Source: an uncultured Prevotellaceae bacterium
Lineage (GTDB): Bacteria > Bacteroidota > Bacteroidia > Bacteroidales > Bacteroidaceae
Direction of reading: 5' to 3'
Length of the DNA stretch: 64,000 bases
Assembly (NCBI GenBank): GCA_902775475.1
Contig: CACYME010000017.1
Span: 1 to 64,000 of the forward strand
The stretch's first letter is position 1. Each line of letters starts with the position of its first letter. The translations under genes were made by a program, and so were the position numbers. This document shows, piece after piece, positions 33,618 to 44,340 of the stretch. Below the pieces are notes generated by a model. That model was not told the origin of the DNA and did no database searches. It was given only the letters and a program-made list of their open reading frames with translations.

Positions 33618-35229
33618 CGTCTTTCTTCTTGCTGCGCCAAATAAAGATATCGTCCTTAGAGAGCGGCCTCACATAGTCATACCAGGCGAATCCGTCAAGA
33701 TAGCGTTTCTGGGGAGGAATCTGCGACATGGGATACATCGTACCGTCGGACTTCGGTGCCCATATACGGCTTAGCTTCCCTATACTGTCCATGAACATGC
33801 GCAGGTCGCTGGTCTCCATATATACCAGTCCGACGAAGCTGCTGTCGGCCTTGTCCTCTGGATAGTAGACGGTGATGACATTGTCCTTGGCCTGTGCCTC
33901 ATGAATGCGGCCTTCAGTGAAGAAGGCGAACATCTCCTTCGACGACACCTGATTGTAGCACTTCTCCTTGTGAAGTTCCTCTATGGAGAAGGCGTTGCCC
34001 ACCACGTGCGCATGGTCGATGACCGAGTCTTTCATGTAGACTCTTATTTCATCGCCCACCAGCTGCTGGTTCATATTCCACGTGATAGGGTCCTTATACA
34101 TCGTCAGACAAGAGTCAAGTGAGGAGTACACCAGTGAGTCGCACACGGCCTGAATATCAATACGGTACGCGCGAACTTTATTATAAGCGTGCAAAACGCG
34201 GTAGACGGAATCCGTCTCAAGGTTATACGAGAACACCTTGATGGTGTCTCCATGAACGAAGAGAGAGTCGCGCTGCGAGTAGTCGATAGCCAGGGCATTG
34301 TCGGTGCAGACGGCGTAGCCGATGCTGTCCTCATAATGCCCATAGTCACACTTCAGGATGCTCTTGTTCACCGTGTCGTTGAACTCCACGTTCATGAAGG
34401 CCTCGCTGACGCCCGTCTTCCCGTTATGCCAGAGGCTGTCGCCCACGAGGGTGCGCCCCTGGTTGTCCAGACGCGAGCGGTTCAGCAGCTCGGCCTCCTC
34501 GGTGACGGTGCTGTAATAGCCCAGCTCAGAGTAGATGTGACTCTTGCCCGAGACGATATGCGAGGGTCCCACGATGTGCGCCAGTTTCACCTGCGTGTCA
34601 TAGTAGAGCGAGTCGGTGGTGAGCTGGAACTGCTTGTCGACCATCTTCACGTCGTAATAGAAGATGGCCCACTTCGTATCGGTGTGATATTCACCCCAGT
34701 CGCTGGTGAGCGTCGTACCGTTGTCCACCAGCCGTCCGCCATTCTGGAAATAGCCCTGGTTCCAGATACGGTCGTAGTAGAGCTCATCGGTATAGAGGGT
34801 GGTCGTGCGATGGCGAAGCACCACATTGTCGTGGGCCTCCATCATCTGCTGGTTGCCGTCGTAGTAGCCCTGTTCACTGGTGAGCGAGAGCGTGTCGCCC
34901 TGCACCATGCGCACGTGCCCCCAGGCCTCGAAGGAGTTTCTCGACTCGAAGAAGTTGGCACTGTCGCAATACAGGCGTGCGCCGTCGTGCTCGAACTCCA
35001 CCGACCCTCTGAGCACCTGAGCATCGTTGTTCTGCCACTTGTCGTAGCGCAGCTCATCGGCATGAATCAGGTAGACGCGTTTCGGGTCTGACTTCGGCGG
35101 TGCCTGGACAGCAGCCATTGGCAAGGCCATGGCATAGCTGACCACGAGCATACATAGCACACACAGAAGCATCATTGCGATGCTTCTGCCTGTATTCCCC
35201 TGTATGTTGTAAAGTCGCCCGTTTTTCAC
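33589..35229 (-). CDS. OstA-like (LptA/LptD N-domain) LPS transport protein
   Basis: 546 aa. The start is GTG 35229; the codon immediately upstream is an in-frame TAA, so no earlier start is possible. A signal anchor (MMLLCVLCMLVVSYAMALPM) precedes repeated beta-jellyroll OstA units, recognisable from DELRYDKWQNNDAQVLRGSV, YYDGNQQMMEAHDNVVL and DSLYYDTQVKLAHIVGPSH. Such proteins carry LPS across the periplasm between inner-membrane LptBFG and outer-membrane LptD; the LptD-like protein is encoded at 4100-7204. No C-terminal barrel is seen. The GTG sits inside a tandem repeat in the gap to the PPIase gene, so the repeat itself supplies the translation start. It sits between parvulin chaperone genes and mutL in one operon. 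Confidence 0.85.
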   Translation of the reverse strand: MKNGRLYNIQGNTGRSIAMMLLCVLCMLVVSYAMALPMAAVQAPPKSDPKRVYLIHADELRYDKWQNNDAQVLRGSVEFEHDGARLYCDSANFFESRNSFEAWGHVRMVQGDTLSLTSEQGYYDGNQQMMEAHDNVVLRHRTTTLYTDELYYDRIWNQGYFQNGGRLVDNGTTLTSDWGEYHTDTKWAIFYYDVKMVDKQFQLTTDSLYYDTQVKLAHIVGPSHIVSGKSHIYSELGYYSTVTEEAELLNRSRLDNQGRTLVGDSLWHNGKTGVSEAFMNVEFNDTVNKSILKCDYGHYEDSIGYAVCTDNALAIDYSQRDSLFVHGDTIKVFSYNLETDSVYRVLHAYNKVRAYRIDIQAVCDSLVYSSLDSCLTMYKDPITWNMNQQLVGDEIRVYMKDSVIDHAHVVGNAFSIEELHKEKCYNQVSSKEMFAFFTEGRIHEAQAKDNVITVYYPEDKADSSFVGLVYMETSDLRMFMDSIGKLSRIWAPKSDGTMYPMSQIPPQKRYLDGFAWYDYVRPLSKDDIFIWRSKKKDDEETTAVQP

Positions 35230-35255
35230 TTATCACTTTTCACTTATCACTTCTC
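35223..35255. repeat. 14-bp tandem repeat in the PPIase-ostA gap
   Basis: Two units of TTTTCACTTATCAC, with a partial third. On the minus strand each unit contains TAAGTG, and the last one provides the GTG start of the OstA-like gene. Confidence 0.8.
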
Positions 35256-35256
35256 T

Positions 35257-36678
35257 TCACCTCACCCAGCCATCGTACTCAAACTTGCAGTCACGATACT
35301 GGTCGTTCAGGCGAACATAAGTACTCTTTATTTTTTTCTCCACCCAGTCGTGCAGGAAGGTGGACCTGCGGCGCTCGAGCACCACATCCTTCATCACCTG
35401 GAAGTCCTCGGTGATGCTGGCTTTGTGTCCGGGAATCCTGTTTTTCAGCTTGGCAATGACGCACACCGTCTTACCACGCTCATTGATCATGGTGAACGGA
35501 TTAGAGATCTGCCCCACCTGCAGCGTGTCTACCACGCGTGCCACCTCGGTGGGCAGCTCGTGCATCTCGAAGCGCGACGACTTCAGCTGTCCGCGCTCGT
35601 CCTTGTTGGCCATCAGCCCTCGGTTGTTGCGCGTGTCCTTGTCGTCAGAGAAGAACGACACGGCATCCTCGAACGTAAAGCTGTCACCCGTATAGAATCC
35701 CTGCAACCGCTGCGGTATGGAAGCCGTGCGGATGTCATTGGCCAGCGTGTCGAGGCGTGCCAGCGACACGTTGATAGCCGAGTCGCTGACTACCGGCTTG
35801 CGCAGGATATGACGCACCTTTATCTTGTCGCCACGCTTGTCGACGAGCTGGATGATATGGAAGCCAAACTCCGACTCCACGATTTTCGACACCTTAGTAG
35901 GGTCAGTAAGATTAAAGGCCACGGCAGCGAATGCCGGGTCGAGAATGCCACGTCCCACGTAGTCCATCTCGCCACCCGAACGGCGCGAGCCGGGGTCTTC
36001 GGAATAGAGGCGTGCCAGGGTTGAGAACGACGTCTCGCCCTTGTTGATACGCTCCGTATATTCACGCAACTCGTCCTTCACGCGGTTGATTTCCTCGGGC
36101 GACACCCTCGGCATCAGTGTGAGGACCTGCACCTCAACGGCCGTAGGCACGAAAGGGATGCTATCCTCTGGCAGGTCCTTGAAATAGCGGCGCACCTCGG
36201 CAGGTGTCACGGAGATGTCCTGCACCAGTTTCTGCTTCATGCGCTGAATGAGCAGCTGGTCACGCAGGTCGTCGTGCATCGACTGGCGTATCTGGCTCAT
36301 GCTCTGCTTGCGATACTCCTCCAGTTTCTCGCGCGAGCCCACCTGCTCCACCATATAGTCAATGCGCGACTCTATCTCTGCGGAGATGTCGTTCTCCGTG
36401 ATGTCCTTGTCCACGCTGTCGATGGCTGCCTGATGCAAGAACAGTTTCTGAACGGCAATCTGCTCAGGCACGGCGCAGTCGGGGTCACCACTCCAGCGCA
36501 TACCCTCCATGGCTGCCTGGATGCGCGTCACCTCGATGTCGCTCTTCAGAATGGCCTCGTCGCCCACGACCCACACCACCTCGTCGACGATGTTCTGCAG
36601 CGAGTCGGCCGACTGGGCCTGTAGGGAAAGGTTCCACAGGGTGAGCAGGGAGAGCAGGGATACAAGCGATTTCTTCAT
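35257..36678 (-). CDS. SurA-like periplasmic chaperone / peptidyl-prolyl isomerase
   Basis: 473 aa with signal peptide MKKSLVSLLSLLTLWNLSLQ. It has SurA architecture: an N-terminal chaperone domain (VVWVVGDEAILKSDIEVTR), then two parvulin-type domains. The first, about 175-285, has the best-preserved signature (LARLYSEDPGSRRSGGEMDY and FGFHIIQLVDKRGD). The second, about 287-400, is degenerate. It should help fold outer-membrane barrels, including LptD. The ATG overlaps the TGA of the upstream PPIase gene by one base, so the two are translationally coupled. I do not use the symbol surA because two related genes are present. Confidence 0.88.
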   Translation of the reverse strand: MKKSLVSLLSLLTLWNLSLQAQSADSLQNIVDEVVWVVGDEAILKSDIEVTRIQAAMEGMRWSGDPDCAVPEQIAVQKLFLHQAAIDSVDKDITENDISAEIESRIDYMVEQVGSREKLEEYRKQSMSQIRQSMHDDLRDQLLIQRMKQKLVQDISVTPAEVRRYFKDLPEDSIPFVPTAVEVQVLTLMPRVSPEEINRVKDELREYTERINKGETSFSTLARLYSEDPGSRRSGGEMDYVGRGILDPAFAAVAFNLTDPTKVSKIVESEFGFHIIQLVDKRGDKIKVRHILRKPVVSDSAINVSLARLDTLANDIRTASIPQRLQGFYTGDSFTFEDAVSFFSDDKDTRNNRGLMANKDERGQLKSSRFEMHELPTEVARVVDTLQVGQISNPFTMINERGKTVCVIAKLKNRIPGHKASITEDFQVMKDVVLERRRSTFLHDWVEKKIKSTYVRLNDQYRDCKFEYDGWVR

Positions 36679-38138
36679 CAGTGGTTGTTTACGGTTTTTA
36701 AGACGTCCTCATTGACCTGGAAGGTGTACTTCCGGCGTAGCTGTGCCACCCACTCTTTCTCAAGCATCTCCTGATAGTCGGCCACCACCAGTCCACGCAC
36801 GTCGGTATAGTCCTCGGGACCCTTCTTCAGAATCTTTCCGAAATGGGCATCGATGGGATAGTCGGTCAGGTGTCTCACGACGGTATCCTTCTTGAATACG
36901 ATGCTGTCAATCAGCGCGTTGTCGCCCTGTTTGAAGATGCCTTTCTCCACACGGATGCGAATGACGGAGTCGGCATTGAAGGTAGTGCGCAGTGCCTCGG
37001 CCCACTGGTCGAAGGGCAGTTTTTTCACGCAGTTGCGCACGGCGTTCACGTCGGCCTGCTCCTTCACGTGGTAGGCGATGCCCTTGAAGCGGGGCTCGTC
37101 CCAGGCGTAATTCTTCTTGTGCTTCTTGAAATAGGCAGCCAGTCCGGCCTCGTCCTTGGCAGCCTTATCCCACACGAGGTTGTTGCTGATTTCATAGAGC
37201 AGCAGACCGTCGTGGTATTCCTGGATGAGGTATTTCAGTTCCATGTCGCCCTTCGACAGCTCGTCGGCCTTCTGCTCCATCAGCGAGGCCGTGGTGAGCT
37301 GGCCGTTGCTCTCGCTCACCATCTTCTCCACCTTCTGCTGGGCAATGCGGTCGCGCATGTTGCGCTGCTCCATGAAGCGGAGGATGGCATCGTGGTGCTC
37401 CTCAAAAGGCTCCAGCATCTTGCGCTCCTTCATCAGGATGATATGATAGCCGAAGGGCGACTTCACCACCTCGGACATCTCGCCGGGCTGCAGCTTGAAG
37501 GCCACATCCTCATACTCCTTCACGAACTGGCCGTGCTGCACGAAGGGCAGCTCGCCACCCTGACGGGCCGAGCCAGGGTCCTGCGACAGACGGGTGGCCA
37601 GGTCGGCGAAGTCGGCACCGCCCTTCAACGCCTTGTAGATGGAGTCGATGCGCACCTTGGCCTTGTCCCATTCCTCCTGGGGAGCCTGCTGGTCGGCACG
37701 GATGAGGATGTGTGCCGTCTTGATGAGACCATCGGGGCCAATGCGCTCCACCGTCTCATCGTAAATCTTGTGGGCCTCGGCCTCCATGTCGGCATCGGTG
37801 ACGAGCATGGGCAGCACCTGCTGGTCGCGGTACTGGGCAAACTCCTTCTTGAACGAGGTGAGCGTGTCGTAGTGGGCATCGATGGCAGCGGCCACCTTCA
37901 GCTTGTAGTTGACGAAGAGGTCGACATATTCCTCGACGCTCTTCTTGTCGATGACACCCTCGGAGTTATTCTTATTATAGGAGTACTCAAACTCTGAACG
38001 CAGCACGGGCTGGCCGTTGACCGTCATGATGACTGGGTCGGTTTGCGCCACTGCGTGGCTAAAGAATAAAGAAAAAATAATAAATAATAAACCTCGCGGT
38101 GCTTTCCCCGTAGTTGTATTAGCCCAAATATTATTCAT
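36678..38138 (-). CDS. PpiC/parvulin-type periplasmic peptidyl-prolyl isomerase
   Basis: 486 aa from ATG 38138 (the frame runs back over guaB to 38306, but the signal peptide APRGLLFIIFSLFFSHAVAQ fixes the start). An N-terminal VIMTVNGQPVLRSEFEYSYN segment is typical of SurA/PrsA chaperones. One clear parvulin domain includes KTAHILIRADQQ, LATRLSQDPGSARQGGELPF and SPFGYHIILMKERK. The C-terminal third is helical and lysine-rich. Role: folding of exported proteins in the periplasm. It lies 32 bp after guaB and overlaps the second PPIase gene. Confidence 0.88.
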   Translation of the reverse strand: MNNIWANTTTGKAPRGLLFIIFSLFFSHAVAQTDPVIMTVNGQPVLRSEFEYSYNKNNSEGVIDKKSVEEYVDLFVNYKLKVAAAIDAHYDTLTSFKKEFAQYRDQQVLPMLVTDADMEAEAHKIYDETVERIGPDGLIKTAHILIRADQQAPQEEWDKAKVRIDSIYKALKGGADFADLATRLSQDPGSARQGGELPFVQHGQFVKEYEDVAFKLQPGEMSEVVKSPFGYHIILMKERKMLEPFEEHHDAILRFMEQRNMRDRIAQQKVEKMVSESNGQLTTASLMEQKADELSKGDMELKYLIQEYHDGLLLYEISNNLVWDKAAKDEAGLAAYFKKHKKNYAWDEPRFKGIAYHVKEQADVNAVRNCVKKLPFDQWAEALRTTFNADSVIRIRVEKGIFKQGDNALIDSIVFKKDTVVRHLTDYPIDAHFGKILKKGPEDYTDVRGLVVADYQEMLEKEWVAQLRRKYTFQVNEDVLKTVNNH

Positions 38139-38170
38139 TTTTCCTTGTTGTTTTAATTCATGAAATAAGT

Positions 38171-39700
<1,530 letters not shown>

Positions 39701-39760
39701 TCATATTCCGCACATCATTCTACATTAATTAATACGATTTAACCCTCGCGCGCGATGAAA

Positions 39761-39838
39761 GTAGCTACTCAGTTCACCACGGTAGCCCTCATGCTCCCCA
39801 GCAAAACGGGGAGGCCCCGGTGGTGAACTGAGCTGTTA
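39761..39838. repeat. Hairpin element bounded by CTCAGTTCACCAC inverted repeats
   Basis: CTCAGTTCACCAC (39768-39780) pairs perfectly with GTGGTGAACTGAG (39820-39832), with an inner CTCCCC/GGGGAG hairpin (39794-39813). The right end continues as ACTGAGCTGTTAC, as at 24360. Confidence 0.7.
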
Positions 39839-39903
39839 CCTATGAAGAAACGATTCCACAGAAAATCTGGGCAAAAGCAACCGTCTGTTTTTCAAAGGCC
39901 GTC

Positions 39904-39983
39904 GCCTGCCTGAAAAAAGTCAACGCCTTTTTTGAAAAAGTCAACGCCAAATTTTCAAAAGTCAACGCCAAATTTTCAGGCAG
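39904..39983. repeat. GTCAACGCC dispersed repeat, copy 3 (21-bp direct repeats)
   Basis: GTCAACGCC occurs at 39919, 39940 and 39961, exactly 21 bp apart, flanked by CTGCCTGAAAA (39907) and its inverse TTTTCAGGCAG (39973-39983). It lies between the guaB promoter and the recQ terminator. Confidence 0.75.
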
Positions 39984-40014
39984 CGTCACTGCTTTTCTGC
40001 GAGCAAAAGAAAAG

Positions 40015-40066
40015 CCCTTCACCAGGAGCAGGCTGACAACACGTCAGGCTGGCTTCTTGTGAAGGG
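40015..40066 (-). terminator. Terminator of the clpP-clpX-recQ operon
   Basis: CCCTTCAC...GTGAAGGG outer stem (40015/40066) with an inner CAGGCTGAC/GTCAGGCTG stem. On the minus strand TTTTCTTTTGC follows. It lies 24 bp past the recQ stop. Confidence 0.75.
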
Positions 40067-40089
40067 TCTAACAGACAAAAACAATCAGG

Positions 40090-42276
40090 TCAGTTGGCCA
40101 TGTCGCTGATGAACTTGATGCGCACGAGGCGTATCTCGTCCTCGGAGAAATCGGAGCCAAACTCGCGGTAGGCCGCCTCGAGGTCGTCTTTCTCCAGGTC
40201 GGCAAAGAAGTCGCACATGTCGGCCACGTCGTCGGGGTCCATGATTTCGTCGAGGAAGTAGTCGATGTTAATCTTGTTGCCGCTGTAGAGGACGATGCCC
40301 TCGAGCTCGTCGAGCAGCTCCTCGAAGTCGATGCCCAGGGCATTGGCGATGTCGTCGAGGGCGATGCGGCGGTCGATGTTCTGCAGAATCTTCAGCTTGC
40401 GCATCGAGTCCTTCGCCTTGGTGCGCACACGCAGGTCGGTCTGCCGCTCAATGTCGTTCTCCTCGCAATAGCGCTTGATGAGGTTCACGAACTCCTTGGC
40501 ATAGGGCTGGCGCGTCTTGCCGTCGCCCACACCCTGGATGTTCTTCAGCTCCTCGAGCGTCACGGGGTAGTAGGTGGCCATCTGCTCGATGGACACGTCC
40601 TGGAAGATGACGTAGGGTGGGCGCTCCATCTTGCGCGACCACTTCTTGCGCAGGTCGTGGAGCATGGCCGAGAGCGTCGGGTCGAGGGCGCTGGTGCCTC
40701 CATCGCCCGATGAGGGCTCGTCGTCCTCGTTGAACTCGTGGTCCTCGACCACCATGAACGACTTGGGGGTCTTGATGAAATGCTTGCCAGCAGCCGTCAC
40801 CTTCAGCAGGCCGTAGTTCTCCACCTCCTTCTTCAGGTAGCCCATGATGAGCGCCTGACGGATGACGGGGTTCCATATCTTCGGGTTCTCGTCCTCGCCG
40901 GAGCCGAACTCGTCGAGCTCCTCGTGGTGATGGGCCAGAATCTCGTCGGTGTCGCGGCCGGTGATGAAGTCGATGACGTAGTCGGTGCGGAAGTTCTCCT
41001 TGATGGCCAGGATAGCGTTCAGGGCGATGACCAGCTGGTCGCGGGCCTCAATCTTCGTGCCGGGGTGCAGGCAGTTGTCGCAGTTCTGGCAGTTGTCCTG
41101 CTTGTACTCCTCGCCGAAGTAGTGGAGCAGCATCTTGCGGCGGCAGACGCTGGTCTCGGCGTAGGCGGCGGTCTCCTGCAGCAGCTGTCGGCCGATGTCC
41201 TGCTCGGCCACGGGCTTGCCCTCCATGAACTTGTCGAGCTTCTGCAGGTCCTTGTAGCTGTAGAAGGCGATGCAGAGGCCCTCGCCGCCGTCGCGTCCGG
41301 CGCGTCCCGTCTCCTGGTAGTAGCCCTCGAGGCTCTTCGGGATGTCGTAGTGGATGACGAAGCGCACGTCGGGCTTGTCGATGCCCATGCCAAAGGCGAT
41401 GGTGGCCACGATGACGTCGATGCGCTCCATCAGGAAGTCGTCCTGCGTCTGCGTGCGGGTGGCGGTGTCAAGGCCGGCATGGTAGCACTGCGCCTTGATG
41501 TCGTTGGCGCGCAGCACCTCGGCCAGGTCTTCCACCTTCTTGCGCGAGAGACAGTAGATGATGCCGCTCTTGCCGGGATGCTGCTTGATGAAGCGCACAA
41601 TGTCCTTGTCGATGTCGCGTGTCTTCTGCCGCACTTCGTAGTAGAGGTTCGGGCGGTTGAACGACGACTTGAACTCCACGGCGTCGAGGATGCCCAGGTT
41701 CTTCTTGATGTCGGTGCGCACCTTGTCGGTGGCGGTGGCCGTGAGGGCAATGACGGGGGCCTTGCCAATCTCGTTGATGATGGGCCGGATGCGGCGGTAC
41801 TCCGGGCGGAAGTCGTGGCCCCACTCCGAGATGCAGTGGGCCTCGTCGATGGCATAGAACGACACCTTCACCGACCGCAGGAACTCTACGTTGTCGTCCT
41901 TCGTCAGCGACTCCGGCGCCACGTAGAGCAGCTTCGTGCGCCCCTCGCGGATGTCGTTCTTCACCTGGTCGATGGCGGTCTTGTTGAGCGACGAGTTGAG
42001 GAAGTGGGCCGTTCCCTCCTGCTCGCTCAGATGGGCGATGAAGTCCACCTGGTTCTTCATCAGGGCGATGAGCGGCGAGATGACGATGGCCACGCCGTCC
42101 ATGAGCAGCGACGGCAGCTGATAGCAGAGCGACTTGCCCCCGCCGGTGGGCATGAGCACAAAGGTGTCGTTGCCTTCGAGCACGTTGCGTATGATGGCTT
42201 CCTGGTCGCCTTTGAACGTGTCGAAGCCAAAATAGCGCTTCAGGGCCGCAGTAAGGTTTTTCTTGTTGGGTGTCAT
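40090..42276 (-). CDS. recQ: ATP-dependent DNA helicase RecQ
   Basis: 728 aa 3'-5' helicase for recombination and repair. Walker A is LMPTGGGKSLCYQLP, DEAH is in YAIDEAHCISEWGHDFRPEY, and later motifs are IAFGMGIDKPDVRFV and GYYQETGRAGRDG. The RecQ zinc-binding/RQC region shows CRRKMLLHYFGEEY with NCQNCDNC. An HRDC domain (about 520-600) and an extra C-terminal acidic region (DPDDVADMCDFFADLEKDD) make it longer than E. coli RecQ (about 610 aa). It is 13 bp after clpX, in the order clpP-clpX-recQ that is conserved in Bacteroidales. Confidence 0.95.
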   Translation of the reverse strand: MTPNKKNLTAALKRYFGFDTFKGDQEAIIRNVLEGNDTFVLMPTGGGKSLCYQLPSLLMDGVAIVISPLIALMKNQVDFIAHLSEQEGTAHFLNSSLNKTAIDQVKNDIREGRTKLLYVAPESLTKDDNVEFLRSVKVSFYAIDEAHCISEWGHDFRPEYRRIRPIINEIGKAPVIALTATATDKVRTDIKKNLGILDAVEFKSSFNRPNLYYEVRQKTRDIDKDIVRFIKQHPGKSGIIYCLSRKKVEDLAEVLRANDIKAQCYHAGLDTATRTQTQDDFLMERIDVIVATIAFGMGIDKPDVRFVIHYDIPKSLEGYYQETGRAGRDGGEGLCIAFYSYKDLQKLDKFMEGKPVAEQDIGRQLLQETAAYAETSVCRRKMLLHYFGEEYKQDNCQNCDNCLHPGTKIEARDQLVIALNAILAIKENFRTDYVIDFITGRDTDEILAHHHEELDEFGSGEDENPKIWNPVIRQALIMGYLKKEVENYGLLKVTAAGKHFIKTPKSFMVVEDHEFNEDDEPSSGDGGTSALDPTLSAMLHDLRKKWSRKMERPPYVIFQDVSIEQMATYYPVTLEELKNIQGVGDGKTRQPYAKEFVNLIKRYCEENDIERQTDLRVRTKAKDSMRKLKILQNIDRRIALDDIANALGIDFEELLDELEGIVLYSGNKINIDYFLDEIMDPDDVADMCDFFADLEKDDLEAAYREFGSDFSEDEIRLVRIKFISDMAN

Positions 42277-42289
42277 AGGCTTGTGGTTC

Positions 42290-43507
42290 TTATTCTAAAT
42301 GCGACTTGCCCAGCTGTTCCTTCACATACTGGTCGGTCACTTCAAATGTCTTTACGCGTTTCGAGGGTATCTCAAACATGGCATCCATCATCACGCTCTC
42401 CACAATAGAGCGCAGGCCGCGGGCGCCGAGCTTGTACTCCACGGCCTTGTCGACGATGGTCTCCAGGGCATCCTCGGTGAACGAAAGGGCTATGCCGTCC
42501 ATGGCGAAGAGCTTGGTGTACTGCTTCACGATGGAATTCTTCGGCTCGATGAGGATGCGCCTCAGGGCGGGGCGGTCGAGCGGGTTCAAATAAGTAAGGA
42601 TGGGAAGGCGGCCGATGATTTCGGGAATGAGGCCAAATGACTTCAGGTCCTGCGGCTGCACGTATTTCATCAGGTCGTCCTTGTCAATCTTCCTGACGTT
42701 CTGCACGGAATTGTAGCCCACGGTGTGGGTGTTCAGGCGCTGAGCAATCTTGCGCTCAATGCCGTCGAAGGCACCACCACAGATGAAGAGGATGTTGCGG
42801 GTGTCCACATGGATGTACTCCTGGTCGGGATGCTTGCGCCCGCCCTGCGGCGGAACGTTCACCGTTGTGCCCTCGAGGAGCTTCAGCAGGCCCTGCTGCA
42901 CGCCCTCGCCGCTGACGTCGCGGGTAATCGAGGGATTGTCGGCCTTGCGGGCTATCTTGTCAATCTCGTCGATGAAGACGATGCCGCGCTGCGTGGCGTC
43001 GACGTTGAAGTCGGCCACCTGCAGCAGGCGCGAGAGGATGCTCTCCACATCCTCGCCCACATAGCCCGCCTCGGTGAAGACGGTGGCATCGACGATGGTG
43101 AAGGGCACGTCGAGCATCTTGGCGATGGTGCGTGCCAGCAGCGTCTTGCCCGTGCCGGTGGGGCCCACCATGATGATGTTCGACTTCTCTATCTCCACGC
43201 CGTCCTTCTCGTCCTTCGGCTGCAGCAAGCGCTTGTAGTGGTTATAGACGGCCACGGACAGATAGCGCTTGGCCTCGTCCTGCCCGATGATGTACTGGTC
43301 GAGATAGTCCTTGATTTCCTTCGGCTTGGGGACACGCTTCAGGCTGAAGGGCTTGTCGCCCTTGGCCTGGGGGCTGTCGAAGCCCGACTCCTTCACTATC
43401 TGATAGGCCTGCTTGGCACAGTCTTCACAGATGAAGCCATTGACACCCGTGATGAGCAGCTTCACCTCGCGCTCACTGCGCCCGCAGAAATTGCATTGTT
43501 TCTTCAT
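42290..43507 (-). CDS. clpX: ATP-dependent Clp protease ATP-binding subunit ClpX
   Basis: 405 aa from ATG 43507 ([20 protein letters not shown]). The in-frame codons before it are not conserved. ClpX unfolds substrates and feeds them to ClpP. The C4 zinc-binding domain is at the N-terminus (CNFC...CEDC). Walker [16 protein letters not shown], Walker [11 protein letters not shown], and the ClpP-docking loop region around the family IGF position complete the AAA+ core; sensor 2 is in [11 protein letters not shown]. It is encoded 71 bp after clpP, with a GC-rich hairpin in the gap. Confidence 0.96.
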   Translation of the reverse strand: MKKQCNFCGRSEREVKLLITGVNGFICEDCAKQAYQIVKESGFDSPQAKGDKPFSLKRVPKPKEIKDYLDQYIIGQDEAKRYLSVAVYNHYKRLLQPKDEKDGVEIEKSNIIMVGPTGTGKTLLARTIAKMLDVPFTIVDATVFTEAGYVGEDVESILSRLLQVADFNVDATQRGIVFIDEIDKIARKADNPSITRDVSGEGVQQGLLKLLEGTTVNVPPQGGRKHPDQEYIHVDTRNILFICGGAFDGIERKIAQRLNTHTVGYNSVQNVRKIDKDDLMKYVQPQDLKSFGLIPEIIGRLPILTYLNPLDRPALRRILIEPKNSIVKQYTKLFAMDGIALSFTEDALETIVDKAVEYKLGARGLRSIVESVMMDAMFEIPSKRVKTFEVTDQYVKEQLGKSHLE

Positions 43508-43517
43508 ATCAGCCCAG

Positions 43518-43540
43518 CCCAACCCCTCCACCGGGGAGGG
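43518..43540. repeat. GC-rich CCCTCC/GGAGGG hairpin in the clpP-clpX gap
   Basis: CCCTCC (43524-43529) pairs with GGAGGG (43535-43540). Same type as 883-910 and 58340-58440. It could reduce read-through from clpP into clpX. Confidence 0.5.
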
Positions 43541-43578
43541 CTTTGGTTTGTCTTTTTTATTCGTTAATAACTAAACAA

Positions 43579-44241
43579 TCACTTCTTCTTCAGCACCTGG
43601 TCGATCATGCCATACTCCTTGGCCTCGTCGGCGGTCATCCAGTAGTTGCGGTCGCTGTCGGCCCACACCTTGTCGTAGTCGGTATGCGAGTGGTTGGCGA
43701 TGATGGTGTAGAGCTCTTTCTTCACCTTCTGAATCTCGCGGGCCTCGATCTCGATGTCGCTGGCCTGACCCTGCACGCCGCCTAAGGGCTGGTGAATCAT
43801 CACGCGGCTGTGGGTGAGCGCCGAGCGCTTACCCTCCTGACCGGCCACGAGCAGCACGGCGGCCATCGAGGCAGCCATGCCCGTGCAGATGGTGGCCACG
43901 TCGCTCGAGATGAACTGCATGGTGTCGTAGATGCCCAGTCCGGCATAGACGCTTCCGCCAGGGGAGTTGATATAGATGCTGATGTCCTTGCCGGGGTCGG
44001 CAGAGTCGAGATAGAGCAGCTGCGCCTGCAGCGTGTTGGCCGTGTAGTCGTCAATCTGCGTGCCAAGGAAGATGATGCGGTCCATCATCAGGCGGCTGAA
44101 CACGTCCATCTGCGTCACGTTCAGCTGGCGCTCCTCCAGGATGTAGGGGTTGAGATACTGGGCCTGAGCCTTCACCACGTCGTCGAGCACCTGGCCGTTC
44201 ATGCCGAGGTGCTGAGTAGCATATTTTCTGAAATCGTTCAT
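43579..44241 (-). CDS. clpP: ATP-dependent Clp protease proteolytic subunit ClpP
   Basis: 220 aa from ATG 44241 (MNDFRKYATQHLGMNGQVLD), supported by the -7 box at 44275-44282, which lies between this ATG and the longer frame's start. The serine protease triad is Ser125 in GMAASMAAVL, His150 in SRVMIHQPLGG and probably Asp195 in VWADSDRNYWM. The oxyanion loop INSPGGSVYAG is intact. It forms the tetradecameric chamber served by ClpX. In other Bacteroidales trigger factor (tig) often precedes clpP; here an intergenic repeat array and era are found instead. Confidence 0.96.
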   Translation of the reverse strand: MNDFRKYATQHLGMNGQVLDDVVKAQAQYLNPYILEERQLNVTQMDVFSRLMMDRIIFLGTQIDDYTANTLQAQLLYLDSADPGKDISIYINSPGGSVYAGLGIYDTMQFISSDVATICTGMAASMAAVLLVAGQEGKRSALTHSRVMIHQPLGGVQGQASDIEIEAREIQKVKKELYTIIANHSHTDYDKVWADSDRNYWMTADEAKEYGMIDQVLKKK

Positions 44242-44274
44242 AGTCGTTTTCTGTTGTTTTTTCACTTGGAGATA

Positions 44275-44282
44275 CAAAGATA
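44275..44282 (-). promoter_or_regulatory. -7 box TATCTTTG for clpP
   Basis: Exact TAnnTTTG on the minus strand, 33 nt before the clpP ATG. Confidence 0.7.
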
Positions 44283-44340
44283 ACAAAAAAAGTTTGAACG
44301 TGCGAACTTTTTATGTTTTTTTTGCGAAAAAATTTTTCGT

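Noticed and set aside
39904-39983. CRISPR-like array
   Set aside because: The period is 21 bp with almost no unique spacer and no cas genes nearby; the same holds for the arrays at 44341 and 51045.
39840-40022. 60-codon minus frame with repeated NLALTF
   Set aside because: It is the 21-bp direct repeat read as protein (21 bp equals seven codons).
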